From assembly GCF_905475345.1 (NCBI RefSeq), contig NC_066588.1, positions 10,418,501 to 10,482,500 on the forward strand: a stretch of DNA of 64,000 bases, in the 5' to 3' direction. Origin of the DNA: Vespula vulgaris. Its lineage: Eukaryota; Arthropoda; Insecta; Hymenoptera; Vespidae. The translations under genes and the position numbers were made by a program. Shown one piece after another: positions 58,049 to 64,000 of the stretch (the stretch's first letter is position 1; each line of letters opens with the position of its first letter). Under the pieces are notes generated by a model that made no database searches, had not been told where the DNA came from, and was given only the letters and a program-made list of their open reading frames with translations.

Positions 58049-59862
58049 TTCCTTTGTTCCCTTTAAACCGTTATAAGTCGGCTCCTATTGGTCCGATCTG
58101 GACGAAAAAAATATGGGCGCAGAGGGCGCGACGAGCCCTTTCCAATGACCCCGGTCCGGTTCTCCTAGGTGCAATAGTTTCGGAGAAAAAAATTGTTAAA
58201 TAAAAATTTTTTTTTCCTTTGTTCCCTTTAAACCGTTATAACTCGGCTCCTATTGGTCCGATCTGGACGAAAAAAATATGGGCGTAGAGGGCGCGACGAG
58301 CCCTTTCCAATGACCCCGGTCCGGTTCTCCTAGGTGCTATAGTTTCGGAGAAAAAAATTGTTAAAGAAAAATTTTTTTTTCCTTTGTTCCCTTTAAACCG
58401 TTATAACTCGGCTCCTATTGGTCCGATCTGGACGAAAAAAATATGGGCGTAGAGGGCGCGACGAGCCCTTTCCAATGACCCCGGTCCGGTTCTCCTAGGT
58501 GCTATAGTTTCGGAGAAAAAAATTGTTAAAGAAAAATATTGTTTTCCTTTGTTCCCTTTAAACCGTTATAACTCGGCTCCTATTGGTCCGATCTGGACGA
58601 AAAAAATATGGGCGTAGAGGGCGCGACGAGCCCTTTCCAACGACCCCGGTCCGGTTGTCCTAGGTGCTATAGTTTCGGAGAAAAAAATTGTTAAAGAAAA
58701 ATTTTTTTTTCCTTTGTTCCCTTTAAACCGTTATAACTCGGCTCCTATTGGTCCGATCTGGACGAAAAAAATATGGGCGTAGAGGGCGCGACGAGCCCTT
58801 TCCAATGACACCCGGTCCGGTTCTCCTAGGTGCTATAGTTTCGGAGAAAAAAATTGTTAAAGAAAAATTTTTTTTTCCTTTGTTCCCTTTAAACCGTTAT
58901 AACTCGGCTCCTATTGGTCCGATCTGGACGAAAAAAATATGGGCGTAGAGGGCGCGACGAGCCCTTTCCAATGACCCCGGTCCGGTTCTCCTAGGTGCTA
59001 TAGTTTCGGAGAAAAAAATTGTTAAAGAAAAATATTGTTTTCCTTTGTTCCCTTTAAACCGTTATAACTCGGCTCCTATTGGTCCGATCTGGACGAAAAA
59101 AATATGGGCGTAGAGGGCGCGACGAGCCCTTTCCAACGACCCCGGTCAGGTTCTCCTAGGTGCTATAGTTTCGGAGAAAAAAATTGTTAAATAAAAATTT
59201 TTTTTTCCTTTGTTCCCTTTAAACCGTTATAACTCGGCTCCTGTTGGTCCGATCTGGACGAAAAAAATATGGGCGTAGAGGGCGCGACGAGCCCTTTCCA
59301 ATGACCCCGGTCCGGTCCTCCTAGGTGCTATAGTTTCGGAGAAAAAAATTGTTAAAGAAAAATTTTTTTTCCTTTGTTCCCTTTAAACCGTTATAACTCG
59401 GCTCCTATTGGTCCGATCTGGACGAAAAAAATATGGGCGTAGAGGGCGCGACGAGCCCTTTCCAATGACCCCGGTTCGGTTCTCCTAGGTGCTATAGTTT
59501 CGGAGAAAAAAATTGTTATAGAAAAATTTTTTTTTCCTTTGTTCCCTTTAAACCGTTATAACTCGGCTCCTATTGGTCCGATCTGGACGAAAAAAATATG
59601 GGCGTAGAGGGCGCGACGAGCCCTTTCCAATGACCCCGGTCCGGTTCTCCTAGGTGCTACAGTTTCGGAGAAAAAAATTGTTAAAGAAAAATTTTTTTTT
59701 CCTTTGTTCCCTTTAAACCGTTATAACTCGGCTCCTATTGGTCCGATCTGGACGAAAAAAATATAGGCGTAGAGGGCGCGACGAGCCCTTTCCAATGACC
59801 CCGGTCCGGTTCTCCTAGGTGCTATAGTCTCGGAGAAACAAATTGTTAAAGAAAAATTTTTT
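58049..59862. repeat. GCAATAG-marked HOR copy, 11 monomers
   Basis: Like the 10-mer but with an extra AATATTGTTTTCC monomer (near 59032) carrying GGTCAGG, in place of the AGTCTCGG/CCAACGACC pair. One monomer has a 1-bp insertion (TGACACCC near 58807) that shifts reading frames and produces a spurious 66-codon open stretch at 58748-58948. ATATAGGCG near 59762 is shared with 63557. Length 1814 bp. Confidence 0.78.
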
Positions 59863-62338
59863 TTTCCTTTGTTCCCTTTAAACCGTTATAAGTCGGCTCC
59901 TATTGGTCCGATCTGGACGAAAAAAATATGGGCGCAGAGGGCGCGACGAGCCCTTTCCAATGACCCCGGTCCGGTTCTCCTAGGTGCAATAGTTTCGGAG
60001 AAAAAAATTGTTAAATAAAAATTTTTTTTTCCTTTGTTCCCTTTAAACCGTTATAACTCGGCTCCTATTGGTCCGATCTGGACGAAAAAAATATGGGCGT
60101 AGAGGGCGCGACGAGCCCTTTCCAATGACCCCGGTCCGGTTCTCCTAGGTGCTATAGTTTCGGAGAAAAAAATTGTTAAAGAAAAATTTTTTTTTCCTTT
60201 GTTCCCTTTAAACCGTTATAACTCGGCTCCTATTGGTCCGATCTGGACGAAAAAAATATGGGCGTAGAGGGCGCGACGAGCCCTTTCCAATGACCCCGGT
60301 CCGGTTCTCCTAGGTGCTATAGTTTCGGAGAAAAAAATTGTTAAAGAAAAATATTGTTTTCCTTTGTTCCCTTTAAACCGTTATAACTCGGCTCCTATTG
60401 GTCCGATCTGGACGAAAAAAATATGGGCGTAGAGGGCGCGACGAGCCCTTTCCAACGACCCCGGTCCGGTTGTCCTAGGTGCTATAGTTTCGGAGAAAAA
60501 AATTGTTAAAGAAAAATTTTTTTTTCCTTTGTTCCCTTTAAACCGTTATAACTCGGCTCCTATTGGTCCGATCTGGACGAAAAAAATATGGGCGTAGAGG
60601 GCGCGACGAGCCCTTTCCAATGACCCCGGTCCGGTTCTCCGAGGTGCTATAGTTTCGGAGAAAAAAATTGTTAAAGAAAAATTTTGTTTTCCTTTGTTCC
60701 CTTTAAACCGTTATAACTCGGCTCCTATTGGTCCGATCTGGACGAAAAAAATATGGGCGTAGAGGGCGCGACGAGCCCTTTCCAACGACCCCGGTCCGGT
60801 TGTCCTAGGTGCTATAGTTTCGGAGAAAAAAATTGTTAAAGAAAAATTTTTTTTTCCTTTGTTCCCTTTAAACCGTTATAACTCGGCTCCTATTGGTCCG
60901 ATCTGGACGAAAAAAATATGGGCGTAGAGGGCGCGACGAGCCCTTTCCAATGACCCCGGTCCGGTTCTCCTAGGTGCTATAGTTTCGGAGAAAAAAATTG
61001 TTAAAGAAAAATTTTTTTTTCCTTTGTTCCCTTTAAACCGTTATAACTCGGCTCCTATTGGTCCGATCTGGACGAAAAAAATATGGGCGTAGAGGGCGCG
61101 ACGAGCCCTTTCCAATGACCCCGGTCCGGTTCTCCTGGGTGCTATAGTTTCGGAGAAAAAAATTGTTAAAGAAAAATTTTTTTTTCCTTTGTTCCCTTTA
61201 AACCGTTATAACTCGGCTCCTATTGATCTGATCTGGACGGAAAAAATATGGGCGTAGAGGGCGCGACGAGCCCTTTCCAATGACCCCGGTCCGGTTCTCC
61301 TAGGTGCTATAGTTTCGGAGAAAAAAATTGTTAAAGAAAAATTTTTTTTTCCTTTGTTCCCTTTAAACCGTTATAACTCGGCTCCTATTGGTCCGATCTG
61401 GACGAAAAAAATATGGGCGTAGAGGGCGCGACGAGCCCTTTCCAATGACCCCGGTCCGGTTCTCCTAGGTGCTATAGTCTCGGAGAAACAAATTGTTAAA
61501 GAAAAATTTTTTTTTCCTTTGTTCCCTTTAAACCGTTATAACTCGGCTCCTATTGGTCCGATCTGGACGAAAAAAATATGGCCGTAGAGGGCGCGACGAG
61601 CCTTTTCCAATGACCCCGGTCCGGTTCTCCTAGGTGCTATAGTTTCGGAGAAAAAAATTGTTAAAGAAAAATTTTTTTTTCCTTTGTTCCCTTTAAACCG
61701 TTATAACTCGGCTCCTATTGGTCCGATCTGGACGAAAAAAATATGGGCGTAGAGGGCGCGACGAGCCCTTTCCAATGACCCCGGTCCGGTTCTCCTGGGT
61801 GCTATAGTTTCGGAGAAAAAAATTGTTAAAGAAAAATTTTTTTTTCCTTTGTTCCCTTTAAACCGTTATAACTCGGCTCCTATTGATCTGATCTGGACGG
61901 AAAAAATATGGGCGTAGAGGGCGCGACGAGCCCTTTCCAATGACCCCGGTCCGGTTCTCCTAGGTGCTATAGTTTCGGACAAAAAAATTGTTAAAGAAAA
62001 ATTTTTTTTTCCTTTGTTCCCTTTAAACCGTTATAACTCGGCTCCTATTGGTCCGATCTGGACGAAAAAAATATGGGCGTAGAGGGCGCGACGAGCCCTT
62101 TCCAATGACCCCGGTCCGGTTCTCCTAGGTGCTACAGTTTCGGAGAAAAAAATTGTTAAAGAAAAATTTTTTTTTCCTTTGTTCCCTTTAAACCGTTATA
62201 ACTCGGCTCCTATTGGTCCGATCTGGACGAAAAAAATATGGGCGTAGAGGGCGCGACGAGCCCTTTCCAATGACCCCGGTCCGGTTCTCCTAGGTGCTAT
62301 AGTCTCGGAGAAACAAATTGTTAAAGAAAAATTTTTTT
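59863..62338. repeat. GCAATAG-marked HOR copy, 15 monomers
   Basis: The longest of this series. After the usual start it adds TTCTCCGAGG, ATTTTGTTTTCC, a second GGTTGTCC monomer, and a 660-bp 4-mer (CTCCTGGGTGC; GATCTGATC; near-consensus with AGTCTCGG; GGCCGTAG with GCCTTTTCC) whose first two monomers repeat at 61.7-61.9 kb. TTTCGGACAAAA near 61975 is a private change. Length 2476 bp. Confidence 0.75.
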
Positions 62339-63658
62339 TTCCTTTGTTCCCTTTAAACCGTTATAAGTCGGCTCCTATTGGTCCGATCTGGACGAAAAAA
62401 ATATGGGCGCAGAGGGCGCGACGAGCCCTTTCCAATGACCCCGGTCCGGTTCTCCTAGGTGCAATAGTTTCGGAGAAAAAAATTGTTAAATAAAAATTTT
62501 TTTTTCCTTTGTTCCCTTTAAACCGTTATAACTCGGCTCCTATTGGTCCGATCTGGACGAAAAAAATATGGGCGTAGAGGGCGCGACGAGCCCTTTCCAA
62601 TGACACCCGGTCCGGTTCTCCTAGGTGCTATAGTTTCGGAGAAAAAAATTGTTAAAGAAAAATTTTTTTTTCCTTTGTTCCCTTTAAACCGTTATAACTC
62701 GGCTCCTATTGGTCCGATCTGGACGAAAAAAATATGGGCGTAGAGGGCGCGACGAGCCCTTTCCAATGACCCCGGTCCGGTTCTCCTAGGTGCTATAGTT
62801 TCGGAGAAAAAAATTGTTAAAGAAAAATATTGTTTTCCTTTGTTCCCTTTAAACCGTTATAACTCGGCTCCTATTGGTCCGATCTGGACGAAAAAAATAT
62901 GGGCGTAGAGGGCGCGACGAGCCCTTTCCAACGACCCCGGTCAGGTTCTCCTAGGTGCTATAGTTTCGGAGAAAAAAATTGTTAAATAAAAATTTTTTTT
63001 TCCTTTGTTCCCTTTAAACCGTTATAACTCGGCTCCTGTTGGTCCGATCTGGACGAAAAAAATATGGGCGTAGAGGGCGCGACGAGCCCTTTCCAATGAC
63101 CCCGGTCCGGTCCTCCTAGGTGCTATAGTTTCGGAGAAAAAAATTGTTAAAGAAAAATTTTTTTTCCTTTGTTCCCTTTAAACCGTTATAACTCGGCTCC
63201 TATTGGTCCGATCTGGACGAAAAAAATATGGGCGTAGAGGGCGCGACGAGCCCTTTCCAATGACCCCGGTTCGGTTCTCCTAGGTGCTATAGTTTCGGAG
63301 AAAAAAATTGTTATAGAAAAATTTTTTTTTCCTTTGTTCCCTTTAAACCGTTATAACTCGGCTCCTATTGGTCCGATCTGGACGAAAAAAATATGGGCGT
63401 AGAGGGCGCGACGAGCCCTTTCCAATGACCCCGGTCCGGTTCTCCTAGGTGCTACAGTTTCGGAGAAAAAAATTGTTAAAGAAAAATTTTTTTTTCCTTT
63501 GTTCCCTTTAAACCGTTATAACTCGGCTCCTATTGGTCCGATCTGGACGAAAAAAATATAGGCGTAGAGGGCGCGACGAGCCCTTTCCAATGACCCCGGT
63601 CCGGTTCTCCTAGGTGCTATAGTCTCGGAGAAACAAATTGTTAAAGAAAAATTTTTTT
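62339..63658. repeat. GCAATAG-marked HOR copy, 8 monomers
   Basis: GTGCAATAG/GCGCAGAGG start, then directly the TGACACCC monomer (insertion near 62602), AATATTGTTTTCC with GGTCAGG, CTGTTGG with GGTCCTCC and T8, GGTTCGG/GTTATAGAAAA, TGCTACAG, and ATATAGGCG with AGTCTCGG. From the TGACACCC monomer on it matches 58706-59862 at an offset of 3795 bp. Length 1320 bp: one inserted and one lost base cancel. Confidence 0.8.
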
Positions 63659-64000
63659 TTCCTTTGTTCCCTTTAAACCGTTATAAGTCGGCTCCTATTG
63701 GTCCGATCTGGACGAAAAAAATATGGGCGTAGAGGGCGCGACGAGCCCTTTCCAATGACCCCGGTCCGGTTCTCCTAGGTGCAATAGTTTCGGAGAAAAA
63801 AATTGTTAAATAAAAATTTTTTTTTCCTTTGTTCCCTTTAAACCGTTATAACTCGGCTCCTATTGGTCCGATCTGGACGAAAAAAATATGGGCGTAGAGG
63901 GCGCGACGAGCCCTTTCCAATGACCCCGGTCCGGTTCTCCTAGGTGCTATAGTTTCGGAGAAAAAAATTGTTAAAGAAAAATTTTTTTTTCCTTTGTTCC
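63659..64000. repeat. Partial HOR copy at the window end
   Basis: Two complete monomers and 12 bp of a third. The first has ATAAGTCGG and GTGCAATAG but GCGTAGAGG, where its relatives have GCGCAGAGG. The array is cut by the window edge, not by a change of sequence. Confidence 0.85.

Larger units (their letters stand above)
1..64000. repeat. 165-bp tandem satellite array filling the window
   Basis: The same ~165-bp unit recurs head to tail about 388 times with no break. Landmarks such as TTTAAACCG, CCGATCTGGACG, CTCCTAGGTG and the T9 tract return every 165 bp, apart from scattered 1-bp indels and one 6-bp deletion near 51281. Copies differ from each other mostly at a handful of diagnostic positions. 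No inverted copy, transposon or unique spacer was seen. Consensus GC is 72 of 165 bases. A monomer near one nucleosome in length, with HOR structure, is typical of eukaryotic centromeric or pericentromeric satellites; the location is inferred, not shown. The species cannot be told from this sequence. Both array ends lie outside the window. Confidence 0.98.

Noticed and set aside
58748..58948. 66-codon open stretch (also 62543-62743)
   Set aside because: Produced by a 1-bp insertion (TGACACCC) that joins two frames of the satellite. It opens at TTG and its two copies are simply copies of the same duplicated segment.
1..64000. CRISPR array
   Set aside because: The repeats are contiguous 165-bp units without unique spacers, and there are no cas genes. 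The length and continuity fit satellite DNA.
1..64000. Ribosomal DNA spacer, telomeric repeat or transposon-derived tandem array
   Set aside because: No rRNA gene, short telomere-type repeat, transposase or reverse-transcriptase fragment, terminal inverted repeat or target-site duplication was seen in the window.
1..64000. Undescribed protein-based system (defence, biosynthetic or mobile)
   Set aside because: Both strands are satellite throughout. No open frame other than repeat by-products exists, so no such system can be supported here.
1..64000. Assignment to a named species or known satellite family
   Set aside because: I could not match the monomer to a family I know with confidence. 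A database search of the consensus would decide.

Overview
The whole 64 kb window is one uninterrupted tandem array of a ~165-bp satellite DNA monomer. It holds about 388 head-to-tail copies, all in the same orientation, and runs off both ends of the window. I see no unique sequence, transposon, RNA gene, inversion or credible protein-coding gene. A 165-bp monomer, an array this long and higher-order repeat (HOR) structure point to a eukaryotic chromosome, most likely centromeric, pericentromeric or other heterochromatic DNA. I do not recognise the monomer well enough to name a species or clade.

Monomer anatomy, numbered so that window position 1 is monomer position 1: a mixed-composition part of about 137 bp (positions 1-137) is followed by a ~30-bp A/T tract (A7 at 138-144, AAA at 150-152, then A5T9 from 154 into the next copy). 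GC is about 44%. There are 11 CpGs per consensus monomer, more than its base composition predicts. Small dyads lie at 75-91 and 103-111.

Layout: (1) 1-6929, a distinct 'A' family (G at monomer position 109, frequent C at 33 and C at 150) in HOR copies of 11, 6, 14, 5 and 6 monomers. (2) 6930-10721, transition to the 'C109' family, then a 989-bp 6-mer duplicated in tandem. (3) 10722-17975, HORs of 7, 9, 13 and 13 monomers sharing one marker order, with short A-family islands inside. (4) 17482-20119 two 8-mers; 20285-22594 two 7-mers; 21769-24243 repeated at 26881-29354; 29355-33808 a 5-mer-based mosaic. (5) 33809-40900, the most homogeneous part, two copies of a ~20-monomer HOR, one carrying three extra monomers, plus the start of a third. 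(6) 41726-43702 4-mers; 43868-48815 a 13-mer of exactly 2144 bp; 49476-53264 a 17-mer of 2799 bp. (7) 54915-64000, HOR copies of 9, 10, 11, 15 and 8 monomers and a partial one.

Nothing here works together as a gene system. The informative content is the multi-scale record of unequal exchange, plus the possible chromatin role of the monomer. The few short open frames are by-products of a monomer length divisible by three. All marker positions were read by eye; an all-against-all alignment would refine the block edges.
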